From contig BQMO01000001.1 in the NCBI GenBank assembly GCA_022180725.1, forward strand, positions 248,001-312,000: a stretch of 64,000 nt of DNA. Reading direction: 5' to 3'. Shown here piece after piece: positions 1-14,216 of this stretch (position 1 is the stretch's first letter; each line of letters begins with the position of its first letter). Under the pieces are notes generated by a model that was given only the letters and a program-made list of their open reading frames with translations, was not told the DNA's origin and ran no database searches. A program made the translations under genes and the position numbers. This DNA comes from Phycisphaerae bacterium (GTDB lineage: Bacteria; Planctomycetota; Phycisphaerae; Phycisphaerales; UBA1924).

Positions 1-12
1 ACCGCGTCAGGA

Positions 13-3651
<3,639 letters not shown>

Positions 3652-3674
3652 GCCTTTTTCCAAAGGAGTCGAGT

Positions 3675-3962
3675 ATGCAGACCAATCGCAACCACGTGAT
3701 GCTCGGAGTCGTCGCTGGCGTTGGGCTCGCCGCCCTCGCCGGCATCCTGATGGGCCAGGGCGCCTCCCAGCCCGTCAAATCCGAGCCTCAGTACTTCGTC
3801 ACCGCCGACGGCGAGGGCGCGCACCTCTGGGTCCGCGAGGGCGCCACCCTGCGCGTCGTCGGGCACGGCGAATGCAAGGAGTGCAAGGCCAAGGGGCACG
3901 ACGACCACGATCACAAGGACGGCGACGGGCACGATCATGGGAAGACGAGTCCCAAGAAGTAG
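3675..3962 (+). CDS. Small His-rich membrane-anchored or secreted protein, putative metal-binding partner of the efflux pump
   Basis: 95 residues. Residues 8-30 form one hydrophobic segment (signal peptide or anchor). The C-terminal third is rich in His, Asp and Lys with GECKECKAKGHDDHDHKDGDG, including a CxxC pair, consistent with binding metal ions outside the cytoplasm. A good AAAGGAG Shine-Dalgarno precedes the ATG. It lies 23 nt after the CusA-type pump and both proteins carry His-rich stretches, so a role as periplasmic metal buffer or chaperone is inferred. No named family recognised. Confidence 0.75.
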   Translation: MQTNRNHVMLGVVAGVGLAALAGILMGQGASQPVKSEPQYFVTADGEGAHLWVREGATLRVVGHGECKECKAKGHDDHDHKDGDGHDHGKTSPKK

Positions 3963-4686
3963 GCCGTCGTCGAATCGCCAACCCTGCACGGCAGTTGGCA
4001 CGAGTTAGCCGGCCCCGTGCACCGGGATCGACGGCTTGGCGTCGTTCCCGGTGTACCGGCGGCCATCGCCCCGGCGACGGTCGGATGCTGCCAGTCTGTC
4101 GACGGCAGGAATGATCCGGCGGACTGCGAGCATGACGGCATCGTGCCCCGCACCGGGCCGCTGTTCAATCAAACGGCCACGACCGTACGACCCGGGGCCA
4201 TGCGAAGATAGAACACGGGGCATGCCCGCGGCGAGGAGCCACGGCAGAGTTGTGGCTCGGGGACAAGTCCATGTGGCGGATTCACGCGGGACGGGCAACA
4301 TGAACGGCGTCGAACCGTGGGCACCGAGGAGGCCGCAATGCCGGCCACCTCGGTGGCACGGGCACCGGATGGAACACCTCGGTGCCACCCGCCGGCGAAT
4401 CTGGAAACTCCCTTTGTCCCGCGACCGCAAGGAGCAGGAGGCGCTGGTGAAAGAGGAACTTGAGCGGGCCAAGGCCACCCTGACCTCGGCAGAGGCCCGA
4501 CTGGCCGACGCCGAGCGGGCGCACGCGACGGCCCGCAAAGGGCTGTAGTCCCGCAGTCTGGCCCACATCTTCGCCTGAATCGCCCCCTGGCCTACCGGTC
4601 GGGGGGTGACTTGACCCGTGCCCAGTGCCGCCCCTCACTGTGGTCCCGCCGTCGCCCCCGGATTGCCCGCACGAACGGAGTTGTCC
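3963..4686. other. Poorly coding 0.7-kb stretch between metal-resistance genes and integrase
   Basis: No protein with recognisable similarity is visible on either strand. Open frames on both strands through 4005-4568 have arginine/proline-rich translations typical of GC-rich non-coding DNA. The only plausible coding piece is the short coiled-coil frame at 4369-4548, listed separately. This is probably the edge of the integrative element whose integrase follows. Confidence 0.5.
4369..4548 (+). CDS. Possible 59-residue coiled-coil protein
   Basis: From ATG 4369 the frame encodes a short basic N-terminus and then an Ala/Glu/Lys/Arg helix (RKEQEALVKEELERAKATL and onward) that looks like a genuine coiled coil, unlike the frame upstream. 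No convincing Shine-Dalgarno is present, so it may also be the tail of a decayed larger gene. Function unknown. Confidence 0.3.
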   Translation: MEHLGATRRRIWKLPLSRDRKEQEALVKEELERAKATLTSAEARLADAERAHATARKGL

Positions 4687-6675
<1,989 letters not shown>

Positions 6676-6901
6676 TTGTCAGACCCCTCGTAGCTAATCT
6701 CGTCGTCTGGCGACACCGTGCCATTCGCAGCGAGTGACTTGAGCGCAGCTTTGGTCAGCGGGCCACTCTTCGAGCCGTTCACGTGCCGGACCATGTACCG
6801 CTTCGTATCCGCTGGTCCGCCCATAGATAGCCTCCACCGAATGCGCTAGAAGAGCGCCTTCGTCGCCCGTTCGAATACAAGGAGTCTAACTCGGCAACCA
6901 A

Positions 6902-7296
6902 TCACTCTCGACGCAGCAGCCGCTTGATCTCTTCCAGTACCTCTCTGGAGCGAGGAACATCAACCATTTGCCGTCGCAGATCTTGTTCTTGAAGCTTCAA
7001 GCGGGCTTCCTCCACGGCCAAGTCCGGGCTGCCAGATGGAGATGATTCCCACGACTTCACCTTCGACAGCAGATCCTTGGCACTCTGGCGGCAGGATGAA
7101 GCGTTTCGTTCATGCAATGCTGAAACTCCCGAACCCGCTGACCGGCTCGCTCGAAGTTCCCAGCCTTGAGGTGGTAGACGAGGTGCGGGAAGTCGTAGCC
7201 CGCTTCCTCGGCCTGCTTGGCCGTGAAATAGCCCCCCTGGGTCGCCGCCAGAGCGGTCAGGGATCGGAGGGCGTCTTTTTGGCTTCTGTACGTCAT
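6902..7296 (-). pseudogene. AbiEi-type (type IV toxin-antitoxin) antitoxin remnant, frameshifted
   Basis: From ATG 7296 the first 45 residues (DALRSLTALAATQGGYFTAK, then AEEAGY and a VYHLKAGNFERAG segment) match the winged-helix N-terminal domain of AbiEi-family antitoxins. The reading then fails around 7140-7160. The other frame continues with a helix-rich tail ending LEEIKRLLRRE at 6902. No AbiEii-like nucleotidyltransferase toxin is next to it. A decayed antitoxin gene is inferred; its operator survives upstream. Confidence 0.6.
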
Positions 7297-7300
7297 GCAC

Positions 7301-7325
7301 AAACCTTCAGATTATTTGAAGGTTT
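7301..7325. promoter_or_regulatory. Palindromic operator next to the antitoxin start
   Basis: AAACCTTCA (7301-7309), spacer GATTATT, TGAAGGTTT (7317-7325): a perfect 9-bp inverted repeat ending 5 bp before the minus-strand ATG at 7296. AbiEi antitoxins are known to repress their own promoter by binding inverted repeats, so an autoregulatory operator is the natural reading. The A/T-rich spacer contrasts with the GC-rich surroundings. Confidence 0.65.
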
Positions 7326-7566
7326 ATGCAGTATCGGCTCAGGAGTCAAGGGGCTTGAATCGGCGACAGACAGCAATGGCTCTTTCGGGAGTTTAGTTCT
7401 CCGGAATCGCTGCCCGAGGACCTCTCCGATTGAACTGCCAGTATCAAGGCAGCAAGCCACCTCAAAAGGACCGCCTTCGTGTCTGGGGCGGCCGTCCGTC
7501 GTTGGTCTGTCCGAATCACGCTTGCGTACGGGCAACTGCACCGGTCATGTACAATCCGGGCAGACC

Positions 7567-7750
7567 GTGCCACACCGCTACAAGTCCATCGCTGATTCCC
7601 TCCGCAGTTGCCGAGTCTCACTCGGAATGAGTTGCGCCTTGGTCGCTGCTCGAAGCGGACTGACCGTACCCACGGTCAAGCGGATTCTTGGCGGTCAAGC
7701 AGACACGGCCTCGTTCGCCAGCGTTGTCGCCATCGCTGACCTGTATGCGT
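7567..7750 (+). pseudogene. XRE-type HTH regulator fragment
   Basis: From GTG 7567 (VPHRYKSIADSLRSCR) the frame contains a clear Cro/C1 helix-turn-helix: SCALVAARSGLTVPTVKRIL followed by ASFASVVAIADLY. After about 7745 the frame continues only as the reverse complement of the integrase fragment, so the regulator lost its C-terminus at a recombination junction. It diverges from the antitoxin remnant across a 270-bp control region. Confidence 0.55.
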
Positions 7751-8309
7751 GCGGCAGAGTGCTGTACTGCATGCTGATCGCCAAGGGCCGAGGCTCTTTG
7801 GTCTGGTGGTTTCGCCGCCGAGCGAGCGGGCGACGGACCAACAACAGGACCGCCTCTTGGATTTCACGCTCGCCGATGGAGGCCAATCGGACATGCTCAC
7901 CCAGCGCCCGCTTGACCCAACCCAACCGATGCTCGGTCGAGTGGACGAATCCCCAGGAGACCTGCTTCGCCTCAGCGAGGCGGCGGTACGAGTCGAGGTA
8001 CAGCGAGCAAACCTCACGGACCGTCAAAGCGTTGGCGTCAACGAAGTCGTCCTTCGCCTTCTTGTTCTCGCTGGCTTCGCCGCTGGCGGCCTTCAATGGC
8101 CACACGGTTGCCCCGGCGGCCTTGAGGCGGTTCCATTCAGCGACAAGCTCAACGGCCCGTCTGACGGCCTCACGCTCGTCCCCGCCGAGGTACCAGCACT
8201 TGGGCTGCGGCTTGCCGCTGCGCCCAAGCTGGTAGCCGACGTACTTGCGGTACTGGCCTTGGGCTGGGGACCAACTGACGCTGACGGTCTTGCCTGCTCG
8301 TCGTTCCAT
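7695..8309 (-). pseudogene. Tyrosine integrase N-terminal fragment
   Basis: From ATG 8309 (MERRAGKTVSVSWSPAQGQY) it carries the arm domain and SAM-like core-binding domain of a planctomycete integrase (CWYLGGDEREAVRRAVELVA, then TVREVCSLYLDSYRRLAEAK). The whole catalytic domain with the R-H-R-H-Y residues is missing. Similarity stops near 7745, where the sequence becomes the complement of the XRE gene, and the frame closes at 7695. It lies with its start facing the second att repeat (8454), as expected for the integrase of a lost element. Confidence 0.75.
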
Positions 8310-8420
8310 GACGGGCGGTGTGGTACCCGTCACCCTGCCGATTGTCGAACGGAAATCCGGTAGTCGAACTCACGACCTCAGGACGATATCGGATTGGGCC
8401 GTTAGGGTCCGTGATTCAAA

Positions 8421-8448
8421 AATAGAAAAAGGCCTGGAAAACCAGGCC
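8421..8448 (-). terminator. Intrinsic terminator just downstream of the tRNA 3' end
   Basis: On the minus strand GGCCTGG-TTTT-CCAGGCC (8448 to 8431) is followed by TTTTTCTATT. It begins 5 nt after the tRNA-half repeat ends (8454). A strong Rho-independent terminator directly behind a tRNA 3' end suggests this is the native terminator of the target tRNA gene; the other repeat copy lacks it. Confidence 0.8.
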
Positions 8449-8453
8449 CTTTC

Positions 8454-8502
<49 letters not shown>

Positions 8503-8624
8503 GGAACCTTGCCCGTGCCCGAAACTCGTAAACCACGATACGGGCGGGGTTTCCGGATTGCAAGCGATGCGGCCCTTGGGCCGTTTTGCGGCCGTTTTCG
8601 GGCCGGAGCGCGGTGCGCACCGCG

Positions 8625-9524
8625 CTACGAGTGCGCCCGCTCCCACGCATCGCTGTCCTTTTCGCGCTGTTCAAGCCGCCATGTGCTGAACGAGTCGCGG
8701 TCGATCCGGCGGTCGCGCCCATCCTTCCCGTTGGTGCGGAAGCGCCCCTCCCCAGCGGCCTTGGACACGCGGGCCTTGGCCTTGTTGAGGTCGATTCCCG
8801 AGACGTCGGCGAGCAGCAGTTCTGCGGCGGCAGTGACGGTGATCCAGGCGTCCGGTTTGACTTCCACGAGTCCTGACGCAGGGAAGACCTTGGCCAGGTC
8901 GAGATCGAGCCCTTCGGTGCCAAGGCGGGCGTGCTCAGCGAGCACCGCCGTCATCGGCCGCTTGCCGACTGACCAGATGTCGCCCGGTTTCACCCCGACC
9001 GAGAGCACCGCTGGACGGTCGGACGCCACCAGCCGCGTCGCTGACGCGGCCACCCCAGCGGCGTCTGGCCGCGCAAGGCCGAAGCCCAGGAAGACCTCGC
9101 CCACCTGGCCCGCGACGCTCGCCGTCCCGATCAGCACGATGCGCCCAGGCGCGTCCTCCACGACTTTTCCAGATGCTCCAATGGCGCACCGAACCGCCTC
9201 GGCGAGCCCGAGCAGGCTGAACCGCCACTGCTCAAAGTCACGCGGCTCCAGAATGACCCTTCCACACCCGTTCATGCACCGATGAACGCAGATCCGCCTG
9301 TCCGGGTCGTCCGGATGCTTCTCGAAGCCCAGGTTCGGAGCGAAACACTCATGATTGCCGCCGTCAAGTACGATCTCGTCGGCGAAGCCCGCCGCTTCGA
9401 CGATGCCCAGCGCCTCGAGCGACGCCAGCCACTCGCGCGGCCATGCCCGTGCATCCTGCGGAGTCAGAACCCCGTCCCGCAGATGCTCCACGCGTGCCAG
9501 AAGTCTGCCAAAGTCGTCATGCAC
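8625..9524 (-). CDS. Unrecognised 299-residue protein, last gene of the defence operon
   Basis: Not recognised. GTG 9524 overlaps the previous stop by 8 nt, indicating translational coupling. Visible parts: a CVHRCMNGC cluster around residue 78 that could bind zinc, a central hydrophobic alpha/beta part, and a C-terminal basic region (AWITVTAAAELLLADVSG and following) resembling a winged-helix or excisionase-like DNA-binding domain ending in many Arg, Asp and Glu residues. Position at the end of a helicase-methylase-ATPase operon suggests an accessory or specificity role in the same system. A longer frame begins at 9566, but it would overlap the upstream gene more deeply. Confidence 0.7.
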   Translation of the reverse strand: MHDDFGRLLARVEHLRDGVLTPQDARAWPREWLASLEALGIVEAAGFADEIVLDGGNHECFAPNLGFEKHPDDPDRRICVHRCMNGCGRVILEPRDFEQWRFSLLGLAEAVRCAIGASGKVVEDAPGRIVLIGTASVAGQVGEVFLGFGLARPDAAGVAASATRLVASDRPAVLSVGVKPGDIWSVGKRPMTAVLAEHARLGTEGLDLDLAKVFPASGLVEVKPDAWITVTAAAELLLADVSGIDLNKAKARVSKAAGEGRFRTNGKDGRDRRIDRDSFSTWRLEQREKDSDAWERAHS

Positions 9525-10689
9525 TGGCGATCTTCCACTCCACCAGGTACTTCTTCGCCACGACATCGAGTCCGTGGTCCTTCAGGTTGCACCGATCAGG
9601 GTACGTGACCTCGAAGGTCAGCGTCTTGCCACGCTTGCCGGTCTGCCCGCGGAAGCGGAAGGACAGACGTGCCTGGGACACATGAAGCTCCGAGAGTGGT
9701 ACCTTGGTCGTGTTGATGGCTTCTTCGATCATGCCCCGAAGGACATTCGGCATGTCCGGCGTTGGGCGCCCCGACAGCACCAGGCGACGATACCCTTTCC
9801 CCGGCAGGTCGAAGCGCAGGAGCCGAAGTTCAACCCGTTCAACGTTGTCGGCCGGGGCGGTCTTGAACGCGAAATCGCCACGTTTCAGCACGTCGAGTGA
9901 GAACGGAGGGTTGGCGCGGGGATCGGGCAGTACCTTGAGTCCGAGGATCTCCTTGCAGAAGGCGTCGGCGATCATCTCCCGACGCTTCTGATCGCCGCTG
10001 GCGATCATTTCCAGTACGCCATCTTCACGCCTGTAGACGAAGATGATCTCCGTGGCTGTACGACGGATGTGACGGGCAAACTGGCCCTTGTTGTCGTAGC
10101 CGAGGTCGGTCTTGGGGTAGTCCTCCGGGTACGCAAACAGGCAGTACCGCTCCGGATCGCGGCGCTCGACCGGGTCCAGGTGGCAGTGCTTGCCCCGTCC
10201 TTCGTGCTTGAAGATCTCGCGGAGTGCCTTCTTGAGTCGATCCTGGTGCTGCTCGTCATCATTCACCTGCAGACGTTTGCCGACGTTCCACCGCTGCCAT
10301 CGGCTCTCGCCGAATCGGTCCATCTCGTTGCAGGCCCAGACCGTCTCGATGAGTTGACGATCCTCGATCAACGCGAGGAGCGCTCGCTCGAAGTCGTTCG
10401 CCATGTCCTCCAACTTCTTGACCCAGGGCTTCTTCAAGTATGAAGCCTCCTCGTAGATCAGGCGCGACCCGCCGTCGGTGGCAAGCTCGTTGACCGTGGC
10501 GAAGTCCGCGTCCACGGCCTCTTTGACCTTGGCATCCAGCTCCTCCATCGCCTCGATGATCGCAACGGGATCGCCTTCCTTGTACTCACTCCACTTGAAG
10601 TCACCGAGCAGTTTGCGGCCGGCGAAGTACCGCTGCAAGAGTGCCTTCGAGATGTTCCGGATGACTTTCTTGGGTGAGTACTGGGCCAT
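9517..10689 (-). CDS. Unrecognised 390-residue protein of the defence operon
   Basis: Not recognised. Start chosen at ATG 10689 (MAQYSPKKVI), with AGGAGG eleven bases upstream. The N-terminal half is helical and charged (about residues 30-160, possible coiled coil). The middle holds a His/Cys-containing segment (HEGRGKHCHLDPVE), and the C-terminal part looks like mixed alpha/beta. No nuclease or nucleotide-binding motif is evident. It follows the DUF499 gene by 61 nt and overlaps the next gene by 8 nt, so it is co-transcribed and probably part of the same complex. Confidence 0.75.
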   Translation of the reverse strand: MAQYSPKKVIRNISKALLQRYFAGRKLLGDFKWSEYKEGDPVAIIEAMEELDAKVKEAVDADFATVNELATDGGSRLIYEEASYLKKPWVKKLEDMANDFERALLALIEDRQLIETVWACNEMDRFGESRWQRWNVGKRLQVNDDEQHQDRLKKALREIFKHEGRGKHCHLDPVERRDPERYCLFAYPEDYPKTDLGYDNKGQFARHIRRTATEIIFVYRREDGVLEMIASGDQKRREMIADAFCKEILGLKVLPDPRANPPFSLDVLKRGDFAFKTAPADNVERVELRLLRFDLPGKGYRRLVLSGRPTPDMPNVLRGMIEEAINTTKVPLSELHVSQARLSFRFRGQTGKRGKTLTFEVTYPDRCNLKDHGLDVVAKKYLVEWKIASA

Positions 10690-10750
10690 GTGTGCAACAC
10701 CTCCTGAAGATCGCAATCCACTCTCGATTGTGTTTATGCGCGGCGGGTGC

Positions 10751-13700
10751 TCAGTTCACCTTGAACGAGCCTCCCAGACCTTCGAGAGCCCGATTCACAT
10801 CCTCCACGACCTTCGGATCGGGTGCGGTCACACCATCACCGATCTCAAGGCGGACGTGGAATCGAAGCGACAGATTGGTCCTGGCCTTGATGTCGAGGAG
10901 CCGAGGAACCGCGTCGCCAAGGTCCTGGATTTGCGAAGGTTCGAAGTCCGCCTCAGCCACGCAGACGTTCGGGGGCGGCGGGCGACGACCCGCTCCGCCA
11001 CTTCCGCCACCGCCCGACGGCACCTGGGCGGCTGCAACCTTCAGCCGGACGGACTTCGCGGCAACGAGATCGCATGGCCAATCACCGGAATCGTCCGTCA
11101 GTTCCACGAACCGAGCCTGGAGTGCGCCGGAGATCGCGTCTCGAATCGTCTTCCACGGCAAGGTGGCTCCAGCGGCCTGCGAGAGTGCACTCGCGAGCGC
11201 CAGGGCGGACGCCGGACCATCCTGCCAGGCCGCGGGGAGATTCTCGGGGAGCAGCGACGCCGCCGACAGTTGCGCGGGGGGGCGGCGGAGCCTCGCTGTT
11301 GGCGTCAACACACCCGCGGGGATCGGCTCGCCCAGAAGGCTGGCCGGCCCGGAGAGCAACCACACCTTCCCAAGTTCCACAGCCTCGCAGATCGCGGCGT
11401 TGACGACGACCTCTGCCGCCTTCGGAACGGTCATCGGCTCGGGAAAGCCACCGCGGTCGACCTGCACGACCTTCGTCCCATCGAAATAGGACGCTACCTC
11501 CAGCGCCGAAATCTCGTCGGCGTGCCACAGACCGGGCAACGTGCCCTGGGCGAGAAGTTCGCCCGAAATCTCGCCAAGTTCCGCCGCCTCGGGAAGGACC
11601 AGTTCCAGTGCTGGGTCGTTCAGCGCGGCCTCGTCCGGACGGCTGCGCCACCAGGTCCGGAACGTGCGGTCCGGTCGAGTGAGTTTCAGGACGAACGTCC
11701 CCTGCACGCACCCTTCAACCAGCGTCTCGACGATGGCCTGCGCCTTGAGCATCTTCGGCAGGTGCGGCAACTGGGCGAATGCGCCCGCCAGGTCCTTCAC
11801 GCGCCGGCTCGCTTCCCCGCCCTTCCACAGGTTGTACGGACCGTCGGGCAACAAGGCTTCCGCGGTGATCGCCGTGTCCTGAACGCGGGAGCGTGAATCG
11901 CTCTTGATGGTGTCGAAGTGGGGCTCGTCGGTCACCGTCACCTTGAAGGCCTGCGCCTCATCCTTCTCCGAGACAGTCACGACGATGCAGTAAGCCTGAC
12001 GGATCGCCTCCGGCACGCGGGCCCGAGCCTTGTCGATGTTGATCTTGAGCGTCTGCAGGCGGGCCACGTCCACCGAGCCCTTCTGCTTCCGATCCTCATC
12101 GTTCTTCGGTGTCAAGTCATCGAGGACACGTTCCCACGCGAGCTGGTCGCGCACCCGCGCGTGGGCCACGTCGAGCCCCTCGCGCGAAGGCGCCAGCAGT
12201 AGGACCGCGTTGCGGTACACGCGCGGCTTGTCACTGCCGGTCGTCTCGTCAAGGAACCGCTTCGCTTCCGCGCTGGGCTTGCCCGAGTCCGACGCGGCGC
12301 TCGGCGGCAGCACGGCGTAGTGAAACAGGCCGTCATCCTCGATGTCGCGGGGCTTGGTCGGGAGCGTGTGAACGCGGACGCCGAACGCGGACGCCCCACT
12401 CGTAAGCGCCTTGGTTCGCCCGATCTCCTCGAGCATCTTGGCCTTGACGACGTCATCGGAGATCTGCGCCGCCGCCGCGGCCTGCATCTGAGTCAAGTTC
12501 GGGCGGTTCCCGAGCCGCCATTCGGTCGGAAGTTGCCCGTCCTTCTCGGGCAGATCGCCATCATCGAGCCAGTAACTACCCCTCGCCCACCTGGCAAGGC
12601 CCTTCTCCAACTCGATCTTGTCGGGGCGGCACGGGCCGACCAGGAGCATCAGATCCCGGGTCTTCGCGCTCCGGCCCGCGGGCTGTGAATGCAGAAACGT
12701 CGCGATGACCGCCTGCTCGACCTCGCGGACTCTCAGCCCGACGGAGTCCGCCTGCATGCGCCGGGCGATGTCGAGTTCGCTTTGGATGATGCCGGTCCAC
12801 CGCGTCGCCTGCCCATCGGTGACGATGGTGTCGGCGATCGAGACCAGTTCGCTCGCGGCCGCAGAAAGCCCACCCTTCTTTGGATCGCTCAAGAAGACCG
12901 CCGGCCCAACAAGCGGGCACTCGTCCCACTTCTCGGCCTCACGCAGCGCCAGCGCGAACGTGCGCAGCACGCCGCGGGTCTTCTGGAACCGATCAATCGT
13001 CGTCCACTTGGTGTAGAAGACCTCCGTCAACTCCGGGTGGAAGGGGTAACTCTTGAGGTATCGCTCCTCCGCGCTCGCCCCGGCCTTCCCAGTCTGCTCG
13101 TCGAGCGGCGTGATCCCCTTGAGCGCGGCGATGACGTGCTGCCGCCAGGTCTCGCGGTCATGGCCCGACACAGGGTCGAACAGACGCCGGCGGAGCACCT
13201 CGGCCACGTCGTCCTTCTCCACCGGCTGCACGGCCTCCTCGCGCTGACGCTGGAAGATGTCGTACAACTCCGACACGATCCGCTTGCCGAGATCGTCGGC
13301 CTGGTCCTTCGGATCGCTCGACAAGAGCGACGCCACGATGCAGCAACGGTTCACCTTCGCCGCCGCCTGCGTCAGGTACTGGAAGAACGAAGTGAGGATG
13401 TCGATCCACCCTGGCTCCGAGCGGATCTTCACCTTCGCGTACAGCAGCACCTCGTCGAGGAGCACGAGCGTCCCCATGCCCTGCTTGGAGGGTAACGACA
13501 GCAGGTCGGTCAGCGTGTTCTCGGCGGGCGGCGTCTCCCGTTCCTCGGCGACGCCCTTGGCGCTCATCAACTTCAGCCCGTCGTCGCCGGCGACCTGATA
13601 CGCCAGGATGCTCCAGGGGTGCTTCAGCCGTCGCACCGCGCCGTCGGGGGACCGGACCTCGCACCCCGTTTCCACGTCGATCTTGTCGAAGCACAGCGCC

Positions 13701-14095
13701 GCCACCCGCGCCCGCGGCAGGTCCTGCCCGATCGTCTCCATGAACTCCCGCACCGCGGGCAGGTGCGGCAACTTGGCCGGGTCGTGCACCAGATGCCGCA
13801 TCGTGATCAGCGTGTGCGTCTTGCCGCCGCCGTAGGTCAGTTCCAGCTGCCGGACGGCCTTGTCGTTCTTGCCGGCCAGCCGCAGCACCACGTCCTTGAC
13901 CAGGTTCCGCAGGTTGTGCGTCGGGAAGGTCAGCGCGAAGAACTCCTCCGGCTTCTCGTAGATCGGCCGCTTCCCGTTCTGCATCATGACCTCATACAGG
14001 TCCGCGGCGAACATGTGCAGCGGCAGGTCGCCCGACCGGAGGTCGTCCCGCAGTGTGACCACCTCGTGCCAGGCCTTCCAGGGTTGCTTTGCCAT
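10751..14095 (-). CDS. DUF499 (COG1483) AAA-type ATPase, anti-phage associated
   Basis: 1114 residues. The N-terminal third is a P-loop ATPase: Walker A YGGGKTHT at residues 88-95 and Walker B LVLLDE ending at 215. This GGGKTH form of Walker A is the mark of DUF499 proteins, which occur beside DUF1156 methylases and helicases in anti-phage islands. The C-terminal half is divergent, with a Gly/Pro linker near residues 1025-1045 and a final beta-rich domain. Start at 14095 rather than 14104 because AAAGGA then has normal spacing. It is separated from the methylase by 121 nt containing two hairpins. Role inferred: ATP-driven remodelling or translocation in phage restriction. Confidence 0.88.
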   Translation of the reverse strand: MAKQPWKAWHEVVTLRDDLRSGDLPLHMFAADLYEVMMQNGKRPIYEKPEEFFALTFPTHNLRNLVKDVVLRLAGKNDKAVRQLELTYGGGKTHTLITMRHLVHDPAKLPHLPAVREFMETIGQDLPRARVAALCFDKIDVETGCEVRSPDGAVRRLKHPWSILAYQVAGDDGLKLMSAKGVAEERETPPAENTLTDLLSLPSKQGMGTLVLLDEVLLYAKVKIRSEPGWIDILTSFFQYLTQAAAKVNRCCIVASLLSSDPKDQADDLGKRIVSELYDIFQRQREEAVQPVEKDDVAEVLRRRLFDPVSGHDRETWRQHVIAALKGITPLDEQTGKAGASAEERYLKSYPFHPELTEVFYTKWTTIDRFQKTRGVLRTFALALREAEKWDECPLVGPAVFLSDPKKGGLSAAASELVSIADTIVTDGQATRWTGIIQSELDIARRMQADSVGLRVREVEQAVIATFLHSQPAGRSAKTRDLMLLVGPCRPDKIELEKGLARWARGSYWLDDGDLPEKDGQLPTEWRLGNRPNLTQMQAAAAAQISDDVVKAKMLEEIGRTKALTSGASAFGVRVHTLPTKPRDIEDDGLFHYAVLPPSAASDSGKPSAEAKRFLDETTGSDKPRVYRNAVLLLAPSREGLDVAHARVRDQLAWERVLDDLTPKNDEDRKQKGSVDVARLQTLKINIDKARARVPEAIRQAYCIVVTVSEKDEAQAFKVTVTDEPHFDTIKSDSRSRVQDTAITAEALLPDGPYNLWKGGEASRRVKDLAGAFAQLPHLPKMLKAQAIVETLVEGCVQGTFVLKLTRPDRTFRTWWRSRPDEAALNDPALELVLPEAAELGEISGELLAQGTLPGLWHADEISALEVASYFDGTKVVQVDRGGFPEPMTVPKAAEVVVNAAICEAVELGKVWLLSGPASLLGEPIPAGVLTPTARLRRPPAQLSAASLLPENLPAAWQDGPASALALASALSQAAGATLPWKTIRDAISGALQARFVELTDDSGDWPCDLVAAKSVRLKVAAAQVPSGGGGSGGAGRRPPPPNVCVAEADFEPSQIQDLGDAVPRLLDIKARTNLSLRFHVRLEIGDGVTAPDPKVVEDVNRALEGLGGSFKVN

Positions 14096-14188
14096 GCGAT
14101 CCATCCTTTGCCGTGACGCCGCGCTCGGGCCGCGGTATGCTTCTGTCCGATCAACCCAGTAACCCCGCCGTGTCGAGAGGCACGGCCC

Positions 14189-14210
14189 GACGCCCGCGAA
14201 AGCGGGCGTC
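14189..14210 (-). other. Strong hairpin in the methylase-ATPase intergenic gap
   Basis: GACGCCCGC (14189-14197), tetraloop GAAA, GCGGGCGTC (14202-14210): a 9-bp perfect stem starting 7 nt after the methylase stop. On the transcribed strand there is no T-run behind it, and a second smaller hairpin (GCCGTG with CACGGC, 14167-14186) follows. It could stabilise the upstream message end or attenuate the ATPase genes. It is the only sizeable break in an otherwise overlapping operon. Confidence 0.6.
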
Positions 14211-14216
14211 TATCTT

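Noticed and set aside
4036..4368. Upstream extension of the small coiled-coil frame
   Set aside because: Arg/Pro-rich translation lacking ribosome site or similarity; only the part from 4369 looks coding.
8345..8412. Second tRNA-like fragment (TAGTCGAACTCACGACCTC)
   Set aside because: Arms around the TTCGA-like loop do not pair; an SRTHDL-like translation alone is insufficient.
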